Of a DNA stretch of 35,206 bases, positions 24,899 to 31,804 are shown piece after piece. The position numbers and the translations under genes are program-made. Under the pieces are notes generated by a model. The model had not been told where the DNA came from. It did no database searches and saw only the letters and a program-made list of their open reading frames with translations. Where the stretch lies: contig NZ_RXOZ01000016.1 of assembly GCF_003991205.1 (NCBI RefSeq), positions 1-35,206 on the forward strand, read 5' to 3'. Positions within the stretch are counted from its first letter, which is position 1. Each line of letters starts with the position of its first letter. The stretch comes from Georgenia sp. SYP-B2076 (GTDB lineage: Bacteria; Actinomycetota; Actinomycetes; Actinomycetales; Actinomycetaceae).

Positions 24899-24940
24899 AC
24901 TGGCGGCTGCCCGCAAACGACTCCGGGCGGCCGCCAGTCC
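24897..24940. terminator. Second bidirectional hairpin, 17-bp stem
   Basis: GGACTGGCGGCTGCCCG (24897-24913) pairs with CGGGCGGCCGCCAGTCC (24924-24940), with one G-T-type mismatch and a 10-nt loop. It shares two bases with the preceding palindrome and ends 17 nt before the convergent LLM stop. Confidence 0.7.
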
Positions 24941-24957
24941 CGTGCTCCAGCGTGCGC

Positions 24958-26091
24958 TCAGACGCGCATCCCGGCGGGCTCCCGGTCCCAGTCCCGCGCC
25001 TGGCGCACGCCACGGGCCTCGAGGCGGGGGAGGACCTCCTGAGCGAAGTACTCCAGCTCACCGGCGTAGTCGAAGAACGCCACCGTCATCCCGTCGAAAC
25101 CCGCCTCGTGGAAGCGCTGGATCTGGTCGGCGACGTCGTCCGGCGTCCCGATCAGCGGGCAGCTGCCGTGCCCGGCGGCGAACCGGGCGCGGAAGGTCGC
25201 GAGCATCTCAGGGGTGAACGACTGGGCGTGCAGACCCTGCAGCGCCATGAGGTTGTCGACGGCGGACCAGTCGGCCTGCTCGTCGGCGTAGTAGTGCAGG
25301 AACTCCTCGGCCTCCTCGCGGGTGGGGCGGCACACGACGTGTCCGAGGGTGAAGACCCCCGCCTCGCGGCCGTAGTCGGTGCGCGCCTGGGCCTTCATCG
25401 AGGCGACGATGTCGCGGCCGTCCTCCGGTCCGCCGACGATCGTGAACCCGAAGTCGGCGTTGCGGGCGGCAAACTCCCGGCCCTGCTTGGACGAGCCCGC
25501 GTTGAGCACGGGCAGCACGCCGTCGTACGGCTTCGGCATGCCCTCGACGTGCCGGAGGTGGAAGAACCTACCGTCGTGGTCGAAGCTGCCCGGCGTCGTC
25601 CAGATCTTCCGGATGACGTCCCACCACTCCTGGGCCAGCGCGTAGCGGTCGTCGTGGTCCTGGGGCAGCTCCACGCCGAAGGTGTCGTACTCCGGCTTGT
25701 TCCAGCCGGCCACGATATTGATCCCCGCCCGGCCCTGGCCGACCTGGTCCACGGTCGCCAGCTGCTTCGCGACGACGATCGGGTGGTTGAACGCGGTGTG
25801 GACGGTGGCGAAGACGGAGAGGTGCCTGGTGTGCGCGAGCAGCGCACCGGCCCAGACGGTGGGGTCGAGCACGCCCTCATGGAAGTTCGTCTCGCCCCCG
25901 TAGCCGATCCAGCGCGCGATCGGCAGCATGAAGTCGATGCCCACCTCGTCGGCGATCTTCGCCAGCCGGAGGTTGTCCGCCCAGCTGCCCGACCACCGGT
26001 CGGGGGCCTTGGTCACGGCGAGGCCGGATGAACAGTTGGAGCTGAAGGTCCCGAGCTTGAAGTCGGGAGCGTCGTTGATCGATCGAGCCAT
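24958..26091 (-). CDS. RutA-like LLM-class FMN-dependent monooxygenase
   Basis: 377 residues from ATG 26091, with GGAGG 5 nt upstream; longer starts are unlikely. The luciferase-like barrel shows FMLPIARWIGYGGETNFHEG near 54-73, SVFATVHTAFNHPIVVAKQL near 92-111, GQGRAGINIVAGWNKPEYDT near 117-136, PVLNAGSSKQGREFAARNAD near 190-209, and GTPDDVADQI near 318-327. This is the pattern of RutA and related monooxygenases of pyrimidines, sulfones and aminopolycarboxylates, which use reduced FMN and oxygen. The flavin reductase partner is not in the window. With the RidA protein nearby it recalls part of the Rut pathway, but other Rut enzymes are missing. Confidence 0.88.
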   Translation of the reverse strand: MARSINDAPDFKLGTFSSNCSSGLAVTKAPDRWSGSWADNLRLAKIADEVGIDFMLPIARWIGYGGETNFHEGVLDPTVWAGALLAHTRHLSVFATVHTAFNHPIVVAKQLATVDQVGQGRAGINIVAGWNKPEYDTFGVELPQDHDDRYALAQEWWDVIRKIWTTPGSFDHDGRFFHLRHVEGMPKPYDGVLPVLNAGSSKQGREFAARNADFGFTIVGGPEDGRDIVASMKAQARTDYGREAGVFTLGHVVCRPTREEAEEFLHYYADEQADWSAVDNLMALQGLHAQSFTPEMLATFRARFAAGHGSCPLIGTPDDVADQIQRFHEAGFDGMTVAFFDYAGELEYFAQEVLPRLEARGVRQARDWDREPAGMRV

Positions 26092-26100
26092 CTGAACCTC

Positions 26101-26113
26101 CGTTGGTCCAACG
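26101..26113. promoter_or_regulatory. Palindrome in the LLM leader
   Basis: CGTTGG-T-CCAACG, perfect 6-bp arms, adjoins the ribosome site of the LLM gene (start 26091). Position fits an operator for a small dimeric repressor; unproven. Confidence 0.35.
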
Positions 26114-26364
26114 TGATGTACCGGGTCCGCCGAACCTCGCGGGCACGGCGGTTCACCTGCGTGGAGACGTGGCGCGGTGGTGCTGGCCGAGAGTGGCACC
26201 CGCGCGTCCGGTGTCGTTGGTCGAGTGTGAGCCGCCGCGGATGGCGGCGTCTATCCGCTCCGCGCGGGATCCGATCCAGAACGCGCGCACTGGGTTGCCT
26301 CGACTCCAGGTGCTGTCGTACTCCGTGCTCCGCCAGGCCCGGGCGACGGGCACGCGTGGGGGGA

Positions 26365-26395
26365 CTCGGCCACGGGCGGCACGCCCGTGGCCGAG
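26365..26395 (-). terminator. Strong terminator after the cupin gene
   Basis: CTCGGCCACGGGCG (26365-26378) and CGCCCGTGGCCGAG (26382-26395) form a perfect 14-bp stem with a 3-nt loop, about 70 nt downstream of the cupin stop. No T-run. Confidence 0.65.
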
Positions 26396-26464
26396 GCCCT
26401 CGATGGTTCCGACGCCGGGGGCACGGTGTGCGCCCCGGGCGTTCCCGACCGACTCGTCGGGAGG

Positions 26465-26887
26465 TCAGGCCGAGGCGAGAATCTCCTCCTCGGCAAGACC
26501 GCACAGCATGTCGACGTCCATGAGGAATGTCGGGTTTCCGTCCTCGTCGAGGAACTGCGACGGTCCCTTCGCAAACATGATCTGAATGACCTCCTCCTCG
26601 AAGAACAGAGGACTGTGAGTCGCCCCGTCCGGCTCGAGGACGTAATCGCCGGTCTTGAAATGACCGGCCTGCTGGTGATGGCCGGCGCCCTTGATGATGT
26701 AGATCTCGGAATTGCCGATGTGCTGGTGCGGGGGAAGCACCGACCCCTTCTCGGAGCGGATCATGATCGTCCACTCCTGCGACGCGCGGTCGAGCCGGAG
26801 GACCTTGATGCCCACGCCAGGTGCCAGAGTCCGCCACTCCATGGCATCCGTGTCGATCACGAGGCCGCCGTCCTTGTCCATCTCCAT
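26465..26887 (-). CDS. Small single-domain cupin protein
   Basis: 140 residues from ATG 26887, with GGGAGG 4-5 nt upstream. Cupin motif 1 is PPHQHIGNSEIYIIKGAG near 54-71, supplying His-His-Glu metal ligands, and motif 2 includes GDYVLEPDGATHSPLF near 81-96 with the third His. The sequence resembles acetylacetone-dioxygenase-like and related iron cupins, but the small size also suits a sensor or isomerase. It is preceded by its own gap and followed by a terminator, so it may be monocistronic. Neighbouring oxygenases suggest a part in oxidative breakdown of a small molecule (inference). Confidence 0.82.
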   Translation of the reverse strand: MEMDKDGGLVIDTDAMEWRTLAPGVGIKVLRLDRASQEWTIMIRSEKGSVLPPHQHIGNSEIYIIKGAGHHQQAGHFKTGDYVLEPDGATHSPLFFEEEVIQIMFAKGPSQFLDEDGNPTFLMDVDMLCGLAEEEILASA

Positions 26888-26995
26888 GTTTCCTCCCTGT
26901 GGTGTCCGCACGGTGTGGCCGTGCCTGCCTGGTGGGTGGCAGGACGGGTTGATCGGGGCTGCGGACGTCACGCCCCCAGCTCATGTCCAGGCCAC

Positions 26996-27136
26996 TCAGG
27001 AGCCGTCTGCGCTCTGGGGTGCCCGCTCCTCGACGAAGGTCAGTTTGCCGTCCTGCAGGACGTCGGGTCCGCCGTGCCGGTGAATGCGTGTGCGCGCATC
27101 TGTCTCCTGGATGTCGTCGATGTCCGCCGGGGGCAC
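26996..27136 (-). CDS. Possible 46-residue hypothetical ORF
   Basis: From GTG 27136 to TGA 26996-26998 the minus strand encodes 46 residues ending KLTFVEERAPQSADGS. Third positions are about 83% G/C, as in real genes here, but there is no clear ribosome site and no recognised family. It sits between the RidA terminator and the cupin gene. It may be a small gene, a relic of a longer one, or chance. Confidence 0.2.
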   Translation of the reverse strand: MPPADIDDIQETDARTRIHRHGGPDVLQDGKLTFVEERAPQSADGS

Positions 27137-27147
27137 GCGCAGGCGGG

Positions 27148-27172
27148 TCGCCGGAGGTGTCGCCTCCGGCGA
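27148..27172 (-). terminator. Terminator after the RidA gene
   Basis: TCGCCGGAGG (27148-27157) and CCTCCGGCGA (27163-27172) form a perfect 10-bp stem with a 5-nt loop, 8 nt beyond the RidA stop at 27180. Confidence 0.7.
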
Positions 27173-27179
27173 TGTGGGC

Positions 27180-27581
27180 CTACCGGAGGTGGACCGTGAC
27201 CTCGATCTCGATGAGCAGGCCGTCGACGGCCAGCCCGGTGACGCCGACGATCGTCTGGGCTGGGTGTCGGTCAGAGCCCTGGACCTGCTCGATGGCGCGC
27301 GTCATGACCTCGTACTCGGTCGGCCGCAGGGTGTAGATCGTGCGACGCACGACGTCGTCCCAGGTCGCGCCGATGGCGTCGAGCGCGAGCTTGACGTTCT
27401 CCATGGCGGCGCGCGTCTGCTCGCCGAGGTCGTCGCCCCCGCGCACGCTGAAGTCCGGGGCCAGGGCGACCTGGCCGGCGATGTAGGCGATCCGGCCGGG
27501 CTCTGCTATCGAGATGTGGCTGAATCCCGGAGCTGGGTGGATGGCCGGCGGGTTGATCAGTGCACGGGTCGACGTCGACAT
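27180..27581 (-). CDS. RidA (YjgF/YER057c/UK114) family protein
   Basis: 133 residues from ATG 27581, with GGAGAAG upstream. Visible are INPPAIHPAPGFSHISIAEP near 9-28, the conserved IAYIAGQVALAP near 31-42, GDDLGEQTRAAMENVKLALD near 49-68 and the terminal GLAVDGLLIEIEVTVHLR. The usual Arg of the RidA active site (before the IY strand in VVRRTIYTL) is present, but the C-terminal EIEAVA end is altered to EIEVTVHL. It is therefore probably not the housekeeping 2-aminoacrylate deaminase but a pathway-specific Rid member, such as RutC relatives. It is expressed from its own promoter (27620-27648). Confidence 0.87.
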   Translation of the reverse strand: MSTSTRALINPPAIHPAPGFSHISIAEPGRIAYIAGQVALAPDFSVRGGDDLGEQTRAAMENVKLALDAIGATWDDVVRRTIYTLRPTEYEVMTRAIEQVQGSDRHPAQTIVGVTGLAVDGLLIEIEVTVHLR

Positions 27582-27619
27582 GCAACTTCTCCGATCGGTG
27601 GGTACCGGGATGCGCCGCA

Positions 27620-27648
27620 AGTTATTGTGATGTGTGCTTACGTGTCAA
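27620..27648 (-). promoter_or_regulatory. Promoter of the RidA gene
   Basis: On the minus strand, TTGACA (27648-27643) and ATAACT (27625-27620) are separated by 17 nt. The predicted start near 27613 gives a leader of about 32 nt. The region is clearly AT-richer than its surroundings. Confidence 0.6.
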
Positions 27649-27656
27649 GGATCACA
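27626..27656. promoter_or_regulatory. Inverted repeat overlapping the RidA promoter
   Basis: TGTGAT (27626-27631) and ATCACA (27651-27656) flank the promoter spacer and the -35 element. The half-sites equal those of the inverted repeat at 21193-21209, hinting at the same regulator type. Confidence 0.35.
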
Positions 27657-27916
27657 TTAGGCATGAGCGCGCTGGCTTTCTTGATGCTCTGAAACGGAGA
27701 CACTTGGTCTGAAACTTCCGGCTCGCCGTCCGGGGCCGCGCCATTCGAGTCGCCCGGAGATCGCCGAGGTCGCCGCGACGAGGGCCGACCTCGCCAGCCC
27801 CCGTGTCGCCGGGGAACTCGTCGCTTCGGGCCCCCGGCCGGAGGGCCACGCTCAGGGCCGTCACAGTCGCCGTGGCAGGCGCCGGCACCGCCCGTCGTAA
27901 CGGAAGGCCTCAGTCC

Positions 27917-29326
27917 ATGACCACCCCAAGTGAGCGCACAGTCCGCGGCCGTGAGGCGGTGTCCGGCCTGACCGCCGAGCCGGAGACCGAAGCTGGCGCG
28001 GAGCCGGCGGCCGATCCGGCGCACCGAGCTCGCGCGGAGCCGGCGATCGGCTCTGGCGCAGTGCCGGTGAACGGCGCTGGTGCGGAGCCGGCGGATGCCG
28101 CACGGCGGGTTCGGTCGGGCCCGGACGGTCCGCGGCTGTCGGGTGCTGCCCTGGCGCTTTTCGTGCTCAGCGTGCTGGCGGTCGCCGTGAACCTCCGTCC
28201 CGCTCTGACCAGCGTGGGGCCGCTGCTCCCGGAGATCCGCCGGGACCACGTCGGACTCGGCCTCAGCGTCACGCAGGCCGGCGTGCTCTCGACGGCGCCG
28301 TTGCTGTTCTTCGCGCTGGCCGCCCCGCTCGCTCCCCGGCTCGCCCGGAGGTTCGGCCTCGAACGGACGATCCTGGCCGTCCTGGTGGTCGTCGCGCTCT
28401 CCCTGGGCTTGCGTCCTTGGGCGGGTTTCTCGCTCCTCCTCCTGGGGACCGGTGTCGCGGCGGGCGCCATCGCCGTCGCGAACGTGCTTGTGCCGGCGCT
28501 CATCCGCCGGCACCTGCCGCGCCGCGCCATGCCGATGATGGGTGCGTACTCCGTCACGCTCGCCCTCGGCGCCACGTTGGCGGCGGGGACCACGGTGCCG
28601 ATCTCCGAGTGGCTGGGCGGCTGGCGTTGGGGCCTGGCCGCCTGGGGGCTCCTCGCCGTCGCGGCGCTCGTGCTCTGGGCCCCGCGGAGCAGGGGCGGCG
28701 CGAGGGTCGACCTCGGCACGTCCACGACCAGGCGGCTGTGGCGGCAGCCGCTGGCCTGGCAGGTCTCGGCCTACCTCGGCACGCAGTCGGTCGGCTTCTA
28801 CTGCATGGTCGCCTGGTTGCCGAGCATCGCGCGGGAGTCCGGCATGAGCGCCACGGAGGCGGGCCTGCTGCTCTCGACCTCCATCCTGGTCGGCGCCGCC
28901 TCCGGGCTCCTCGTCCCGGTGCTGAGCTCGCGGGCGCGCAACCAGCAGGTCGCGGCGGCCGGCACCGTCGTCTTCATCCTGGCGGGGCTCACCGGGCTCG
29001 CCCTCGCCCCTGCCGCGGCGCCGTGGCTGTGGGCCGTCCTGCTGGGGATCGGTCAGGGAGGGACGTTCCCCCTCGCGCTCGCGCTCATCGTCCTGCGGAG
29101 CCGGACGGCCGCGGACGTGCCGGGGCTCTCGGCGATGGCGCACACGGTCGGCTACATGATGGCCGCGGCCGGACCCTTGGTCATGGCCGCGATCCGCGAG
29201 TGGACGGGCTCCTGGGCGCCGGCGCTGATGCTCGTCGTAGGCGTCGCTCTCGTGCAGCTGGTGCTGGGGTGCTTCGCCGGCCGCTCGGGATATGTCGGCG
29301 GAGAGGGACAACCCCGCGGGACGTGA
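27917..29326 (+). CDS. CynX/NimT-type MFS transporter
   Basis: 469 residues from ATG 27917 (GGAAGG about 9 nt upstream). An unusual 70-residue Ala/Glu/Pro/Gly-rich N-terminus precedes twelve likely membrane helices. The transporter begins at VNLRPALTSVGPLLPEIRRD near residues 93-112, a hallmark of the cyanate/nitroimidazole (CynX/NimT) family, followed by GVLSTAPLLFFALAAPLAPR and a motif-A-like RFGLERT. Late segments include GIGQGGTFPLALALIVLR and AHTVGYMMAAAGPLV. The family takes up or exports small anions and heterocycles. It is divergent from the RidA gene and may import the substrate of the adjoining oxidative genes (inference). Confidence 0.9.
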   Translation: MTTPSERTVRGREAVSGLTAEPETEAGAEPAADPAHRARAEPAIGSGAVPVNGAGAEPADAARRVRSGPDGPRLSGAALALFVLSVLAVAVNLRPALTSVGPLLPEIRRDHVGLGLSVTQAGVLSTAPLLFFALAAPLAPRLARRFGLERTILAVLVVVALSLGLRPWAGFSLLLLGTGVAAGAIAVANVLVPALIRRHLPRRAMPMMGAYSVTLALGATLAAGTTVPISEWLGGWRWGLAAWGLLAVAALVLWAPRSRGGARVDLGTSTTRRLWRQPLAWQVSAYLGTQSVGFYCMVAWLPSIARESGMSATEAGLLLSTSILVGAASGLLVPVLSSRARNQQVAAAGTVVFILAGLTGLALAPAAAPWLWAVLLGIGQGGTFPLALALIVLRSRTAADVPGLSAMAHTVGYMMAAAGPLVMAAIREWTGSWAPALMLVVGVALVQLVLGCFAGRSGYVGGEGQPRGT

Positions 29327-29335
29327 GCGAGGATC

Positions 29336-29365
29336 GGCTCGACTGTCGTCGGGCGCCGTCGAGCC
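29336..29365 (+). terminator. Hairpin after the CynX-type MFS gene
   Basis: GGCTCGAC (29336-29343) and GTCGAGCC (29358-29365) form a perfect 8-bp stem with a 14-nt loop, ten bases beyond the stop. Confidence 0.5.
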
Positions 29366-29370
29366 CCGTC

Positions 29371-29407
29371 GACGGGCCTGTCAGCGGGCCGCCGCGGCGG
29401 GCCCGTC
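29371..29407. terminator. Second hairpin at the convergent MFS gene ends
   Basis: GACGGGCC (29371-29378) pairs with GGCCCGTC (29400-29407). It overlaps the last codons of the leftward efflux gene, so it probably serves that transcript. Confidence 0.4.
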
Positions 29408-30907
29408 GCCGCAGACCTTGCGGTCGCGCACGGCCACGCCGAGTGAGAGCACGAGGCACAGGCTGACCGCCGCGAACGCCGCGGCGATCCCCGCCTCCCA
29501 CGCGCCGGCGCCCACCACGGCGAAGAAGATCGCGGTGATCATCGCGTTGCCGATGGCGGTGCCGATGCGCTCGGCCGTGGACTTCACCCCGCCGGCGGTG
29601 CCGCCGTAGCTCGTGGGCACGCTCTCGAGGGAGAGGGTCTGGTTGGCCGATCCCAGGGCGCCCTGGCCGAGGCCGGCGAACATGAGCGTGAGGGCAAGCC
29701 ACCAGAAGCTGACGTCGTACTGCTCGATGAGGACCGCCACGCCCACGCTGAGCACCACCCCGACCAGGACGCAGGCCAGCGCCCCGACGATGATGGTGCG
29801 GCCCCTCGCGAGGGCGTGGCGCCCGGCCCAGATGGCGGCGAACGCCGAGACCACGGCGTTGGGCAGCCCGACCAGCCCGGTCTCGAGCGCGCTGGCACCC
29901 AGGCCGTTCTGCATGTAGAGAGCGATGATCACGAAGATCGACGTCGAGCCCAGGAAGAACGTGCCGGCGACGGCGGTGCCGTTGGAGAACGACGGGAACG
30001 CGAACAGCGCCAGGTCCACCATCGGGGCGCGCCCGCGCGCCTTGTAGCGGCGCTCCCACAGGACCCACAGCGCCACCAGCCCGAGGCCGGCGGCCAGCAG
30101 CAGCCAGACGAGCCCGCCGCGCTTCGACATGAACGGCAGCATCACGCACAGCACGGCGAGGGCGAGGACGACGGCCCCCACGGGATCGAGGTCGACCTTC
30201 TCGCGCGGCACGGCCGCCGCGGCGATGTCCTTTGACGCCCCGCTCTTGCGCGCCGCCTTCGCAGCCCGGCGCGCCGCCCGGCGACGGCGCTCCTGGGCGA
30301 AGGGGAACCAGCACAGCGCGAGTACGGAGCCGAGCAGCCCGAGGGGGAAGTTGATGAGGAAGGTGGCCCGCCAGCCGATCTCCGGCCCGAAGACCTGGAT
30401 GATCGCCCCGGCCAGGATCGGGCCGATGGCCACGGAGACGGCGACGACGGTGCCGAACATGGCGAAGGCCCGGGCGCGCTCCATGCCCCGCCAGTATTGC
30501 TGGATCATGCCCATGGTCTGGGGGTTGTAGATGCCCGCACCGACGCCCTGGACGAAGCGGGCGACGTTGAGGAACGTGGGCGTCGGTGCGAGCCCGCAGG
30601 CCAGCGAGGCAAGCGAGAACAGCAACAGGCCGATGACGAAGAGCCGGCCGCGGCCCAGCACGTCCCCGAGGCGGCCGGCGGGCACGAGGCTGATCCCGAA
30701 GGTCAGCGCGTAGCCGGAGAGCACCCACTGCAGGTCGGAGTCGGTGGCGCCGAGCGTGTGCGAGATCGTCGGCAGCGCCACGTTGATCGAGGAGACCGCG
30801 ATGAGGGCCATCGCGATGGGGATGAGGAGGACGACGAGGATCCGGCTGCGTCGGAAGACGCGGTCGGTTCCATCGACGTGGATAAGGGTGGGGTCGTCGT
30901 CGCTCAC
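29381..30907 (-). CDS. DHA2-family (EmrB/QacA-type) MFS efflux transporter
   Basis: 508 residues from GTG 30907. Fourteen membrane helices are expected. Visible are SSINVALPTISHTLGATDSD near 39-58, LQWVLSGYALTFGISLVPAG near 59-78, motif A GRLGDVLGRGRLF near 78-90, and a GPILAGAIIQ variant of antiporter motif C. An Arg/Ala/Lys-rich cytoplasmic loop lies near 207-230 and a GGTAGGVKSTAERIGTAIGN segment near 438-457. The family exports drugs and other lipophilic compounds with proton antiport. The ribosome site is weak and the message may be nearly leaderless. A fragment of a related gene lies at 19980-20042. Confidence 0.9.
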   Translation of the reverse strand: MSDDDPTLIHVDGTDRVFRRSRILVVLLIPIAMALIAVSSINVALPTISHTLGATDSDLQWVLSGYALTFGISLVPAGRLGDVLGRGRLFVIGLLLFSLASLACGLAPTPTFLNVARFVQGVGAGIYNPQTMGMIQQYWRGMERARAFAMFGTVVAVSVAIGPILAGAIIQVFGPEIGWRATFLINFPLGLLGSVLALCWFPFAQERRRRAARRAAKAARKSGASKDIAAAAVPREKVDLDPVGAVVLALAVLCVMLPFMSKRGGLVWLLLAAGLGLVALWVLWERRYKARGRAPMVDLALFAFPSFSNGTAVAGTFFLGSTSIFVIIALYMQNGLGASALETGLVGLPNAVVSAFAAIWAGRHALARGRTIIVGALACVLVGVVLSVGVAVLIEQYDVSFWWLALTLMFAGLGQGALGSANQTLSLESVPTSYGGTAGGVKSTAERIGTAIGNAMITAIFFAVVGAGAWEAGIAAAFAAVSLCLVLSLGVAVRDRKVCGDGPAAAAR

Positions 30908-31008
30908 TACCTGTTTGTATGCCCTGGAGCGGTCGCCGATCTACCGCTTCGGGATGAACACAGTCCGGATGAGACGAGACTCACCCGCTCAGGGCCGACG
31001 GCGGAGGC

Positions 31009-31773
31009 TCAGTGCGCCATCACGACGAGCTCGGTGAGCAGCGGGGCCACCACGAGCGCGGGGAGCATGTCCGCCACCGGGATCTCGCGGATGCGCAGCA
31101 GCCGCAGTGCGATGCCGACCAGCATGAGCCCGCCGGTCGCGGTCAGCGCGGCGAGGTGCGGCTCGGGGACGACCGAGCCGAGCAGCATCCCGACCACCGT
31201 CAGCGCGCCCTGGAAGACCCCGACAGAGACGGCCGAGAGCAGCACGCCCACGCCGAAGGTGGACGCGAAGGCCAGCGCCGCGAAGCCGTCGAGCACGGCC
31301 TTGAGCATGAGCTGGTCGATGCCGCGGCCCAGCCCGTCCGAGAGGCTGCCGAGCACGGCCAGGGGGCCGACGCAGAACAGCAGCGTGGCGGTGAGCCAGC
31401 CGTCGATGAACCGCTGGCGGGTGGCGTGGGACTCGAGCCGGATCGTGCCGGGCCGGTTCGTCCAGGCGTGGACGCGGCCGGCGAGCCCCTCGAGGCGGTC
31501 CGCGAGGCGCAGCCCGGACCCGATGATGCTGCCGATGAGCAGCGCGCCGAGCACGATGAGGACCGGCGCCCCGGATCCCACGGCGTCGGCGAGGGCCGCG
31601 TCGGTGACGCTCACGGTCGACTGCGCCGCGATCAGCAGCGTGACCAGCCCGAGGCAGTCGGTGACGACGTCGCGGACCCGCCCGGGCAGCCGGTGGCCGG
31701 CCGCCATGCCGAGCAGGGAGCCGACGACGATCGCCGCCACGTTGATGAGGGTGCCGAGGCCGGGATAGTTCAC
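31009..31773 (-). CDS. DUF554 (YqgA-like) membrane protein
   Basis: 254 residues from GTG 31773. About seven hydrophobic segments. Family features are GTLINVAAIVVGSLLGMAAG near 7-26, the central ATLLFCVGPLAVLGSLSDGL near 129-148 with LMLKAVLDGFAALAFASTFG near 155-174, and a final GLMLVGIALRLLRIREIPVA near 216-235. DUF554 proteins are conserved inner-membrane proteins, possibly transporters, of unknown role. It is 101 bp upstream of the efflux gene on the same strand, so cotranscription is possible. Confidence 0.9.
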   Translation of the reverse strand: MNYPGLGTLINVAAIVVGSLLGMAAGHRLPGRVRDVVTDCLGLVTLLIAAQSTVSVTDAALADAVGSGAPVLIVLGALLIGSIIGSGLRLADRLEGLAGRVHAWTNRPGTIRLESHATRQRFIDGWLTATLLFCVGPLAVLGSLSDGLGRGIDQLMLKAVLDGFAALAFASTFGVGVLLSAVSVGVFQGALTVVGMLLGSVVPEPHLAALTATGGLMLVGIALRLLRIREIPVADMLPALVVAPLLTELVVMAH

Positions 31774-31804
31774 GGTTCGCCACCGTAGTCCCCCGAGGCG
31801 CTGG

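Larger units (their letters stand above)
26092..26464. other. Intergenic region with operator-like repeat and terminator
   Basis: No gene is seen in these 373 bases between the cupin and the LLM gene (both minus strand). The stretch contains a strong hairpin and a palindrome next to the LLM ribosome site, listed separately, so the LLM gene probably has its own promoter here. Confidence 0.6.
27582..27916. other. Divergent promoter region between RidA and CynX-type MFS genes
   Basis: No gene is seen in 335 bases. It holds the RidA promoter and an overlapping inverted repeat, and nearer the MFS gene two copies of TCTGAAAC at 27688-27695 and 27708-27715, exactly 20 bp apart. Confidence 0.6.
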
